Of a stretch of DNA of 64,000 nucleotides, positions 38,801 through 46,210 are shown in pieces. The stretch covers positions 1,999,547 through 2,063,546 of the forward strand of contig JAKJHU010000106.1 in the NCBI GenBank assembly GCA_022316685.1, written 5' to 3'. Source of the stretch: Progne subis subis (lineage: Eukaryota > Chordata > Aves > Passeriformes > Hirundinidae). The notes beneath the pieces are model-generated. The model was not told the origin of the DNA. It saw only the letters and a list, made by a program, of their open reading frames with translations, and ran no database searches. Each line of letters opens with the position of its first letter. Position 1 is the stretch's first letter. Made by a program: the position numbers and the translations under genes.

Positions 38801-41800
38801 AAATATTTTCTGTGTAAGGTTTTACTTCATGTGGTACCTTTTAATTTACTCCACTAACATCAGCATGTCACTCAATTACATCCAATAAATCTACCACCAT
38901 TATAATTTTTAAATTTATTTACATTGATCTAAAAATCTGTCAGCATAGAGCTTCACTATGCCAAAGCTGCTCCTGTACTCACAAAATGCTCCAACATTTG
39001 TGTGTGTTACCATGGGGAAAAAAAAAAAAAAGTTTAAATTCCCTCTGCAACTCAGGAAAAGAAAAACAAGATCAATTCAATTACATAAATCTGAGTGATC
39101 AGATAAGATCCATCTGAGAGTTGACTGCAAGACATCCTATAAAACACCACTTCCTCTTTAAGTACTCAGTACTTATGCACAGATCAAATGCCAGCAACAA
39201 ATCCACACCCAGGAAAAAACATGATGAAAAGAATGTAGCACTATTCCAGTTCTGTGTCCTAACTTCTTTGTATGTTCTTCTTTTATTTCTTCAGAGAAAT
39301 AAAACACCTACTATATACTTCAATACAATCCAATAAAGCTTTAGCAATAATTCTACAGCACTATTAAACCAAGAAACTGATGCGTAATTTTGTCTCAGCT
39401 GGTAGAGATGCTGCCTGGTATGAAGGAATATTACACGAAAAGAGAGGTGACAGAATGCAATTTTTATACAGTAATTGCTTTGCAGTAATGATTAAGTAAT
39501 GGCTTTTGTTTTATTTTAGGAGCATATGCTTAAGATTAGGAAATGAAGTACATCTTCCTAATAAACAATTCACTTGCACACCAAAATTTTCACAGTAATT
39601 TCTGTGTTGGCAAGATGAGACACTGAACAGTAATTTCCAAAGAAATTTCAGTAATGTGATTCTCTTCCATTATTTAAAATAGATACACTAAACATGTTTC
39701 TAGTACAATGAACTTCAAATACAAGCTCAAATATCAAGATGGGGAGGGGTATGTATTTTAGACTCACCAGCTGACAATAAAAGCCCAGCCCAAAACCAGT
39801 AATATGAACAGAAAGACTTCCTCAGACTTCAGAGATGGTGCATAAATCTTTAACACTATAAACTAAAGACTTGGTGTTTTAATTAAAGCACAGTTACCTC
39901 ATAGCTTCTGTAATCCACTTCCACATCATCTCCATAGACATTCAGCTCCATGTTTTTATGACTAAACACAGTTGCAGGTTTGGGATTTCTGGGATTACAT
40001 GCCATATCATCTGCCAGCATCAAGACAATGTGGCTGTGGAAAATAAGCAAAAAACCATTTCAGACATTCTACTCACACCTCACACATAACAGTCAAACAG
40101 AAATTAGAACAACACTGTTCAACAATTACAACAATAGCTTGGATCATTAAAAAGATTCCTGGAACTGCAAGTGAAACTTTGCATAGTTATACCCTATTTC
40201 CTTATGAGCCTCCTCAGTATCACAAAGATATCACACACAAAAATGCAGCTGGCTGTCATTTATCTACAGGACTAAGTCAGGCCAAAGATCAGCATGAGAG
40301 TATTTGACATCAGCAACTTTAGTATATAGGCTTGCCTGGACCTAGGAGGTCAGAGCTCTTAATAAAAAAAAAAAAAATCAGAGATTTTTAAAGGGCACTA
40401 AAAACAACCAACTCTAAGAATCATGACTAATTTTTTTTTTCAATGTGATTTTGAGGCTTGTTGGGAACTTTTGGGGGGTTTTTTGTTGTTGGTTTTTTTC
40501 GTTTTGGTTTGTTTTGGTTTGAGTCTTTTCGGTTTTTTTTTTTTTTTTTTGGTCTTGTCAGTATTTTGAAAGAAGTCCTGCAGCAAAGAAAGAAAAACAG
40601 ATGAAGTCTGTCTAAGGAAAAAATATGCTCAAATCCACATTAAAATTGCCATAAATGCTAAATAAAAAGGCACACTCTCTCTGTGTCTTCTCCAATGTCC
40701 TGAAGAATATTCCTGACTGTAGTCTAAAGCATTGCTGGCTTTTTGAGATTAATACCAGATCTTTGGATATGGATAAGAAATGGATCTTGTTACTGAACAC
40801 ACAAATCTCAGCCACACCATAGTTGTTGCAGTATTTCTCACACCTGTTTTGGCTTTAATGGTGAAGTCGGACGCAAAGAAGATGAAAAAAGTTCTCAGGT
40901 AAGGGCAGGACTAGTGACAGAATTTCAGAGGCAGTGCCAAGGGCACCTGTGCTTCAAAGGCTGCACAGGAGAGAGGACAGTTCCTTCTGAATGACCTGTG
41001 CAAGAACAAAAGGTATCTTTCTGTGCCTGCAGCCCACAGCACTTCTGCAGTGAGTTCCCTTGGATTTGTAACCCCAAAATGCATCTAAAAATTGAGTTTC
41101 AAAATCCTCTCTTTCAAAAACTAGAAAGACACTTTGTGGTTTTTCGTTTGGGTGTGGTTTTTTTGTTTTGGTTTGGGGTTTTTTTTGATTCATAGTTGAG
41201 TGGGAGTTAACTGAGGACTCCAATTGTCCAGTTTTGGACTTGGACAAAAAAATGCGATACTAATTCAATCCATCAGAATATGCATTTTGCAGTGATGAAG
41301 TAGGCCACACTTCTTTAGGCAGACATGCTGGAGAACCTACTAGTTCTCTAAACTACCATTAAAAACCAGGACCACAAGGAATTCTGTAGGAGCATATGAT
41401 ACATATAGCTTATTACACAATGAATGCTGGTGCCTTAAATTCACTTCCACAGTTCTGACAGAAGTAAATTACATTCTGAAACAACTGGATGGAACTGTGC
41501 CAACACCCCTAGAACTTCCAGTAGGAACACAAAGATACTTCAGAACCTTCCTGTTCCTGTTTTCACGGAAGAGATACTGTTCCAACCCTTGTGTTATCAC
41601 AAGAGAAATACAACTAGTATGGACAAAAAAACTGGTTTCTCAAAAAAAATCATGCAGAATGGATTTTTTCAAGGCAACTGTCAATATACAGGAATTGCTC
41701 CTATAGCTCAGAGCCATTAAAGACTCGGTGTAGTTACAGATGTGGAAGTTTTACATCTTAGTACAGTCACCAACATCTCCACACTAAAGGGAAATTAAAG

Positions 41801-44800
41801 TACTGCAAGGCTCTTCTCTCATGGTAGTACTGTCATTGCTGAGTGCATTTAGCAGTTTTCACATTACACTTTCACCAGTTTGTTAAGTGGTACATTTTAG
41901 TGGCTAGATCTAATTAGCCTGTTCCAAATGGAAATTTTATTATGCAACTTGTTGCTTTTCCTTTGGAATAACATTGCTGCACTTTTCACCACACTGATGT
42001 GCTTGCATTCTTCCTTTTTACTTTTATCCAGTCAAACTGGGAAGAAAAATGTATTTCTGTATCACTTCAGATAGCATGAGGACTTTTACAAGAACTGGAT
42101 TCACCAAGTTTCCCTCACCTATCAGGAATGCCCAGTCTCTTGACACTTCTGTACACCGAAAGAGTATTTGCCACGTGACGATAATTAAACCAGAATCGAG
42201 ATGTACACACCTTGAAATGAGAAAAAAGGCATATTAAATAGTGCAAAGATACAAACTGGCCTGACACATTGCATCAGAAGAAAGTGATTAGAGGAATATA
42301 AAAAAAAAAAAAAAAATAGTAACTCAGAAAGACTGTAGTAACACCAAGAAACTCATGATATAAGTTATGTAAGTCTTAGTTGTACCAAAGCAAAAAATTC
42401 TGAAAATAAAAGTTAAAAAGAAGTTCCTAGCATACTGACTCAAGAAAAAATTGTCACAAACCCTTACTAAATACAGAAAGTAGCACTTTGGGGAATAACT
42501 CAGCAACTCAGAGGATAATCTGATTTTTTTCATTTGCTTTCTCCTTATCAAATGGAAGAAAGAACAAAGGAAGAGGCCTCATCTCAACAGCAAACCCATT
42601 CTGGGAGCATTCTTCCACAAAGGCACAAGTGAATTAATTCATACAGAAGCCACACACAGGGGAAAATGCACTGAGGACATTTGCATTTATGGAGTCAAAG
42701 TAAGAGCAAAGTGAGCTCTAAGCAATACAAATACAAATGAATCCAAATTCTGATAGTTCAATTTCTACTGTTCTAACAGGCAGGGGTCAGGGCTCAGCCA
42801 CTCTCTTTACTTACACACCCCCTAAATCAGATTCTGATCCAGACATTTCAAAAGCTTCTAAAAGAGCTGACTTTAAAACCACAAAAACAGAGATGCAGGA
42901 AAAAGCATTTAGATTTTTTTTTTTTTTTTTAAATTTTCAAGCTCTAAATGTAGAGCTGTAAGTTACACAACACAGCATCTTTTTCTCTACTCTTTTCATA
43001 AAAAGAGCTGAGTTGTAGCTTAAGTAACAATAAAATTCATCCTGAAAGGATCCCCTTGTGTGTCTCTCACCCTATCAGTTAGGAATTCCAAAAAAGCCCA
43101 CAGGAATCAGTCCATGAGGACATTTGCCCTTCAGCAAGATTTAAAGCTCTGAAAACAGAACCAAACTGTGTCCAATCTAGCTGAGACATTTCAAGGTACT
43201 ATCATCTGCCCCCTGCCTCCAGTACCTCCCTTACAACAGTAGAAAACGTGTCTAAGCTTTAAATATAATTATCCACACTGCAGCACATTTATTCAAGCTA
43301 CTGATGAGGTGGGATTGCAGTATGATCCCGGGTTTGAAGTGCCTGACAGCAGCAAACCCCTGTTTTACTGCTTAAAAAATTGGCAGCAATTGTTACAAAA
43401 CCTAATGATGAACCACTGAGAAAATAAAACCAGCAGAAAATCTGTTCAGCACAGAAAGCATAGGTCCTTGGACCTAATCTTCCACCTTTTTTGTGTGTCT
43501 TTATGGGTACTAATAAAAGCATCTATACTAATAAAAGCATCTCTTTGTTAATAGTATTAAAATTGTATGTTATGTTTAAAAGTTTCAAGTTTGTTCATTA
43601 TAAAATATATAAACTATTCCTTCAATTAGTTACTGTTAACTTTCCTTTTATATTGCTCAGTTTTAGTATCTGGAAAACAAACAGCTGCTACTGAGTAATT
43701 ACAATAGTGTTCTGAAACAAATTAGTCATTAAGACCTGAATTGTGATTAAGAACCAATTGTGCAGCATGATTCAAAGCTAATAAAAGTTACATGGCAAAG
43801 AAAGAAAGAATTAGGGTAAGAACAGTTGATCTAAACACTATGTTGCCTTATCTGATTTTATTCCCAACCTGTTGTCAAAAGCTAACAGATTAAGTAAGAA
43901 CAAAAATGAGATACAAATTCTACCTTTCTGGTCAAAGAGACCAGACTTCCCTGGTGTCAGAATTACGCCTTTTTTTCCAACATGCAGTATGCTAATTTAA
44001 CTATTTTAATGCTTTCAGAACTTTTGTTTTATGACTCCTGCCATGTAGCAAGACATATTGAGTGCTTGAAATTCAGTCATATTGAAAAGATAATTTCATT
44101 ATAGTGTAATAAATCTGCAGGCACAATTTCAAATTTATTCATTTCCAAATGTTTATCTCTCCGTTTCTTTCAAATGAGCACAACTCTTGAGTGACTGTTG
44201 CAATCATGGCTCCTGATGAAAAACTGTCAACTTTATTGGAGAAAAACAACCTGGACCATGCTTACCAAAACTGCCCAGTTATTTGTATGTCCACTTCTAA
44301 AAAACTGCTCTGCTTGATCCTGAAAGATGAAAAAAAAAAAAAATTAATTTTTCAGCAATAAGAAAGAAATGACCACTCATAGTTTTGTTATTCCCACAAC
44401 AGTACTCAATGCATATGTTTACCACACATTAATACTGAATAAACCTTAGAAAAGCTACAAGTGAGATATTTTTCTTAACATTTGCACATTTCATGAGAAT
44501 TAACTGCTCCAAATCTTGCCCTGAAACTTGCTACAGAACAAAGAGGAACTATTAGTCACTTGCACCTTAGTTAAAACCAAAAGCCCATGCGCCTCTACTC
44601 CGACGGACATTCCAAGAACAAAATAGTATTATTTATTGACCTACAGTTTCATCCTTATGAGAAAAGAGGCCTGGATTCAATTCAAATCAATTCCATTTTC
44701 AAAAGTAGGTAAGAGAATCTGCAGTCTTAACTGCACTTTAAATCCAAGTTGATTACATTTATCTTCCAAAATCAGGATCTATAACAGCAACCTTCTGTAT

Positions 44801-45869
44801 AATCTGTGTTCTCCATGGTTCTCACTTTCCTTTGCAGATGAGAGAGCCCTTTCTCCTCAACAGAGAGCATAAATCAGGACACAAAAAGGGGCTAAGACTT
44901 CGCAGAGGTAAGGGAATAAGTGTCACGGGGCAACAATCCAAATCTGCTCTTAAATCAGACTCTTAACGCTGAGGAGTTCCGGGATGATGCTCGTGTCCTT
45001 ATACAAAATGCACGGTAAGAGAAATAGTGTTGTACTTCAAGCAGCAAACAACTTGCAGTTTAATTAGTCATCCAGAGATTTTAAGAATATTTCTATTGTT
45101 CGGGGTGCGGGGGTTGTTTGGTCCTAGTTGTAATTAATTTCAAGCATAACAACTTGCTAATAACGCAAAATTCAAAAAGCAAACAACACTCCAGATGTAG
45201 CGTGGGCACGGTGCATTAAGCTTATTGCTGAAACATGAAATTACTCCCACCTGCCAAACCCACTGGCACCTGCCGTGTGCAAGCGCCTCGCGGGACGGGC
45301 ACCGGGCCGGGGAGCCCGGGCCGCTTCTCCGCCCTGGGAGCGCCCGGCACCCGCTACAAGTTACAGTGCGTGGCCAACGAGAAACTGAATTTCAGAGACA
45401 CGCTGGAGAATGAAAACTCTGGGACTTTGTCACTTCCAGCAGTTTGACCGAAACACGCGCACCAGCCCAAAGCACCGGCGCCCCGGGCACGCAGAGCCCC
45501 GCGGTTCCGCCCACGGGGCAGCGCCGGGCGGGCCCGGGAGCGGCTCCGCCCGCCGGGGAGGCAGCGCTGGGAGCCGCGGCTCGGTATCGGTGCCCGTCGT
45601 AGCGATGGGGTCCCTCCTGGGTGTCGCCAGCGCCTCCGGACAGCTCCACCGCCGCACTCCTTGCCTGCGGAGGTGAGGCGAGGGGAACGCCGGCTGCACC
45701 GAGCCCAAGGCGCCGCCCGCCCGCTCGCTCGCTCTCAGGCCCCGCCGCTGCTCCCCCAGCCCCGTACCTGGGGGCCGCCGGCCAGCGCCGCTCCGCAGCA
45801 GCCCAGCAGCAGCAGCAGCAGCGCGGCGGCGGCGCGGGCCCGGGAGGCGCCGGGCGCGGCAGCCGCCAT
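2830..45869 (-). CDS. PIGK: PIGK (GPI8), GPI-anchor transamidase catalytic subunit, exons 1-10, 3' end outside window
   Basis: PIGK is the caspase-like (C13 family) cysteine protease subunit of the ER-lumenal GPI transamidase (with GPAA1, PIGT, PIGS, PIGU). It cleaves the C-terminal GPI signal of a proprotein and transfers the new carboxyl end to the GPI lipid. Ten exons on the minus strand join with GT/AG sites, and phases agree everywhere except exon 9 to 10. In order they give a Leu-rich signal peptide (about 1-30), then the catalytic domain. The catalytic His in MTGHGGNGF is near residue 167 and the catalytic Cys in [12 protein letters not shown] near residue 209, three beyond human H164 and C206. 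The Cys in DDMACNPRN (about 95) matches human C92, known to be disulfide-linked to PIGT. The missing last exon should encode the DWHPP-type linker and membrane helix. Exon 9 contains an apparent frameshift. The start ATG at 45869-45867 has G at -3 and +4 and precedes a good signal peptide. Identity is near certain from remembered human protein; no search was run. Confidence 0.97.
2906..10469 (-). other. PIGK intron 9, distal part: no recognised feature
   Basis: This is AT-rich intron with short A and T tracts, including a G run near 3471-3480. A locally more GC-rich stretch lies at 5440-5720. Open frames here are under about 105 codons, lack splice support and overlap on both strands. I see no gene. 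Confidence 0.6.
10470..11075 (-). mobile_element. Diverged CR1 LINE fragment
   Basis: Read on the minus strand, the segment resembles the 3' part of a CR1 element. On the plus strand the block TTTCAGGTAGGGCTTCAGCA, the block CACCACGTCCAGGTCCTTTG with GCAGGGCTGCTG (10999-11037), and an upstream GACCATCCAGTC match inverted avian CR1 landmarks. It is heavily diverged and inactive, with approximate ends and no intact reverse transcriptase frame. It could be a different LINE-like repeat. Confidence 0.55.
11843..11888. repeat. Tandem duplication, 25-bp period
   Basis: TATTTCACAGTATGAGAACC occurs at 11843 and again at 11868, each followed by A. This looks like a recent local duplication. Confidence 0.9.
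13427..13461. repeat. (AT)n(GT)n microsatellite
   Basis: About ten AT dinucleotides are followed directly by about eight GT dinucleotides. This compound microsatellite is probably length-variable between individuals. Confidence 0.95.
14618..14854. repeat. Interrupted CAG/CTG trinucleotide array in PIGK intron 9
   Basis: About 235 bp are built almost entirely of CAG/GCA triplets on the plus strand, interrupted by CGG, AAG/GAG and one TGG-type triplet. In the PIGK transcript this is a CUG-rich tract. Because the period is three and stop codons are absent, it opens long frames on both strands (poly-Gln, poly-Ser, poly-Ala, poly-Leu, poly-Cys). These are compositional and not a gene. The flanks (14560-14638 and 14855-14920) are also GC-rich. 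Confidence 0.95.
14855..20994 (-). other. PIGK intron 9: no recognised gene
   Basis: This is AT-rich intronic DNA, with an A run of about 20 bases near 17980-18000. No splice-flanked coding segments, RNA genes or clear retroelements were seen. Confidence 0.6.
20995..21033. repeat. Perfect inverted repeat (18-bp arms, 3-nt loop)
   Basis: The left arm GCATGAGAAGTCTTCCTG (20995-21012) is exactly reverse-complemented at 21016-21033, separated by CCA. It would form a perfect hairpin in RNA or single-stranded DNA. It is too short for a canonical miRNA precursor. Confidence 0.95.
22040..22490. promoter_or_regulatory. Intragenic CpG island in PIGK intron 9
   Basis: About 450 bp is GC-rich with frequent CpG (for example GGCGGACCCGGACCGCAG and CGGCCGGAGCGCCCGCGAAC), set sharply within AT-rich intron more than 23 kb from the PIGK promoter. 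Long open frames on both strands (up to about 208 codons) reflect base composition. I recognise no protein family or repeat in it. It could be an alternative or non-coding RNA promoter, an enhancer, or an unrecognised GC-rich repeat. Confidence 0.7.
22491..27064 (-). other. PIGK intron 9: no recognised feature
   Basis: AT-rich sequence returns immediately after the CpG island. No gene, RNA or repeat family was recognised. The open frames are short and unsupported. Confidence 0.6.
27065..28140. repeat. GC-rich minisatellite, 36-bp units changing to 30-bp units
   Basis: The left part (about 27110-27470) is nine to ten copies of a 36-bp unit starting CCCCGGTCCCGGTCACAT. It alternates CCCCGGT and CCCTGGT variants, which implies a 72-bp higher-order period. 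A mixed section follows (about 27470-27780). The right part (27781-28140) is twelve copies of a 30-bp unit starting CCCCGGTTATGGTC, with TAT/TTT and CACTGT/CTCTGT variants. Unit lengths are multiples of six, so all frames stay open (apparent 400-codon Pro/Val/Ser-rich proteins). These are artefacts. The minus strand carries repeated GGG/GGGG runs with 2-3 nt spacers. Confidence 0.97.
28141..28262. other. CpG-rich segment bordering the minisatellite
   Basis: This non-repetitive stretch with many CpGs (CCGCGCTCCGGCTCCGGCGC, GCCGGCGCCGGCCGG) directly follows the last repeat unit and ends abruptly in AT-rich intron. It may be the remnant of the sequence from which the minisatellite expanded, or part of a small CpG island. 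Confidence 0.7.
28263..32175 (-). other. PIGK intron 9, proximal part
   Basis: This is AT-rich intron next to the exon 9 donor. A short CA run lies at 30971-30984. No gene, RNA or recognisable mobile element was seen. Confidence 0.65.
32176..32349 (-). CDS. PIGK: PIGK exon 9, with apparent frame disruption
   Basis: The exon starts after TCTCCAG with [20 protein letters not shown] and reads on through [13 protein letters not shown]. In frame it then reads [10 protein letters not shown] and hits TGA at 32184-32182, six bases before a strong donor (CAA|GTAAGT). The exon is 174 nt (0 mod 3), whereas exon 10 needs two leftover bases. Skipping one base within about 32205-32190 gives a reading with FESK at the junction that runs smoothly into exon 10. 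This may be an assembly or sequencing indel, a polymorphism or a real truncating allele. The sequence alone cannot decide. Confidence 0.9.
32350..36790 (-). other. PIGK intron 8
   Basis: This 4.4 kb intron contains one CR1 3' fragment (35181-35285) and otherwise unremarkable AT-rich sequence. Confidence 0.8.
35181..35285 (-). mobile_element. CR1 LINE 3'-end fragment
   Basis: On the plus strand it reads GGTCTGGAAGAGACTTTAAG, then ATCATCTAGTTCA, GGGCAGGGACACCTCCCACT, AGACCAG and CCAACCTGGCCTTGAA. This is the reverse complement of the highly characteristic avian CR1 3' region. It is 5' truncated, as usual for CR1. Confidence 0.9.
36791..36901 (-). CDS. PIGK: PIGK exon 8
   Basis: This exon is 111 nt, phase 0 at both ends, with acceptor TTTTTAAAG (weak pyrimidine tract) and donor GTAAGT. 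The peptide starts [20 protein letters not shown] and ends with [11 protein letters not shown], matching the vertebrate PIGK segment after the active-site Cys. Confidence 0.96.
37646..37763 (-). CDS. PIGK: PIGK exon 7: catalytic cysteine
   Basis: This exon is 118 nt and reads [20 protein letters not shown] followed by [19 protein letters not shown]. The Cys in DTCQGASM (about residue 209) is the nucleophile. The exon ends in phase 0 at TCA|GTAAGT. Confidence 0.97.
38106..38202 (-). CDS. PIGK: PIGK exon 6: catalytic histidine
   Basis: This exon is 97 nt. It completes the split Gly and gives [15 protein letters not shown], in which the first His (about residue 167) is the catalytic-dyad His of the C13-type fold. 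It then encodes the helix [13 protein letters not shown]. Acceptor CTGTCAG and donor GTAAGA are both strong. The flanking introns are short, at 346 and 342 bp. Confidence 0.97.
38549..38660 (-). CDS. PIGK: PIGK exon 5
   Basis: This exon is 112 nt, starts in phase 0 after TTCATAG and ends in phase 1 before GTAATT. It encodes [16 protein letters not shown], then the [11 protein letters not shown] loop and the strand NILIYMT that leads to the catalytic His. The Gly codon before the His is split across the intron. Confidence 0.97.
39898..40033 (-). CDS. PIGK: PIGK exon 4
   Basis: This exon is 136 nt, between CCACAG and GTAACT. The peptide begins (S)[19 protein letters not shown] and ends VEVDYRSYE. 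The Cys of DDMACN (about residue 95) corresponds to human Cys92, reported to form an intersubunit disulfide with PIGT. The [13 protein letters not shown] segment is nearly invariant in vertebrates. Confidence 0.97.
40034..42118 (-). other. PIGK intron 3, with T/G-rich low-complexity tracts
   Basis: There is no coding content. Two T/G-rich stretches (about 40430-40552, including roughly 20 consecutive T, and 41140-41190) would be A/C-rich in the PIGK transcript. They may be degenerate tails of old retroelements, but no family is recognisable. Confidence 0.7.
42119..42210 (-). CDS. PIGK: PIGK exon 3
   Basis: This exon is 92 nt, starts in phase 0 (acceptor TTTCAAG) and ends in phase 2 before GTGAGG. 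The peptide starts [20 protein letters not shown] and continues [10 protein letters not shown]. It carries the family-diagnostic [11 protein letters not shown] strand and helix of the peptidase fold. Its final AG is completed to a Ser codon by the first C of exon 4. Confidence 0.97.
42211..44265 (-). other. PIGK intron 2
   Basis: This is AT-rich intron. It holds an 18-bp tandem duplication at 43508-43542 (TACTAATAAAAGCATCT twice), an A run at 42301-42316 and a T run near 42915-42931. No gene was recognised. Confidence 0.75.
44266..44319 (-). CDS. PIGK: PIGK exon 2
   Basis: This exon has 18 codons, phase 0 at both ends, with acceptor TTTCAG and donor GTAAGC. The peptide [18 protein letters not shown] is the start of the mature lumenal caspase-like domain and includes the highly conserved HTNNWAVLV segment of GPI8 proteins, completed by exon 3. 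Confidence 0.95.
44320..45767 (-). other. PIGK intron 1
   Basis: The 3' two-thirds is AT-rich. From about 45270 it becomes CpG-rich and merges with the promoter island. No other gene was seen. Confidence 0.8.
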
Positions 45870-46210
45870 CACAGCCCGCCTCCTGCGCGGCCCGGCCGCC
45901 GCGGCTGCCGGAAGGGGGGCGGCGGCCTGTGCGCAAGTTCCGCGGGGCGGGAGCGCCGCTGGGCCGGGGCCGTGCCCTGCTCGGCCCGCTCCTGTCGTCC
46001 TGGCGCCTGCCGGAGCGGTGCCCCTGCTCTGAGCCTGCCGGGAGCCTGGTCCCGCACAGAGCTCTCCCGGCCTCCCCGGCTCTGGAGAGCCCACTCCAGT
46101 CCGGTTTGGCGGAGCAGAGGCGGCAGTGGCAGCACGTCTGGCCCTTGCCTTGGGCACACGAGTTCACCGTGGCACCGTCATGAGCTGGTGCTAGAAAACA
46201 CCGGCCGCGC
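45270..46210 (-). promoter_or_regulatory. PIGK: PIGK promoter CpG island
   Basis: A sharp GC- and CpG-rich block is centred on PIGK exon 1. Upstream of the ATG there is an ETS-type CCGGAAG (about 45908) and GC-box-like GGGGCGGG (about 45942). No TATA box is evident, as is typical for a housekeeping gene. The transcription start was not determined. Confidence 0.85.
45768..45869 (-). CDS. PIGK: PIGK exon 1: signal peptide
   Basis: This exon encodes 34 codons and ends in phase 0 at a CAG|GTACGG donor. It begins [12 protein letters not shown], followed by an Ala stretch and a six-Leu hydrophobic core encoded by six consecutive CTG codons. It then reads [10 protein letters not shown], giving a likely signal-peptidase site after the ALA. 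The sequence is unlike the human signal peptide, as expected for this fast-evolving segment, but length, position and splice phase fit. Confidence 0.9.

Larger units (their letters stand above)
36902..39897 (-). other. PIGK introns 7, 6, 5 and 4
   Basis: The introns lie at 36902-37645, 37764-38105, 38203-38548 and 38661-39897, between well-supported exons. They contain no recognised features beyond splice signals and A/T tracts. Confidence 0.8.

Noticed and set aside
40430..41190. T/G-rich tracts considered as a retroelement tail or telomere-like repeat
   Set aside because: They are irregular GTTTT/GGTTT mixtures with no TTAGGG periodicity and no identifiable element attached.
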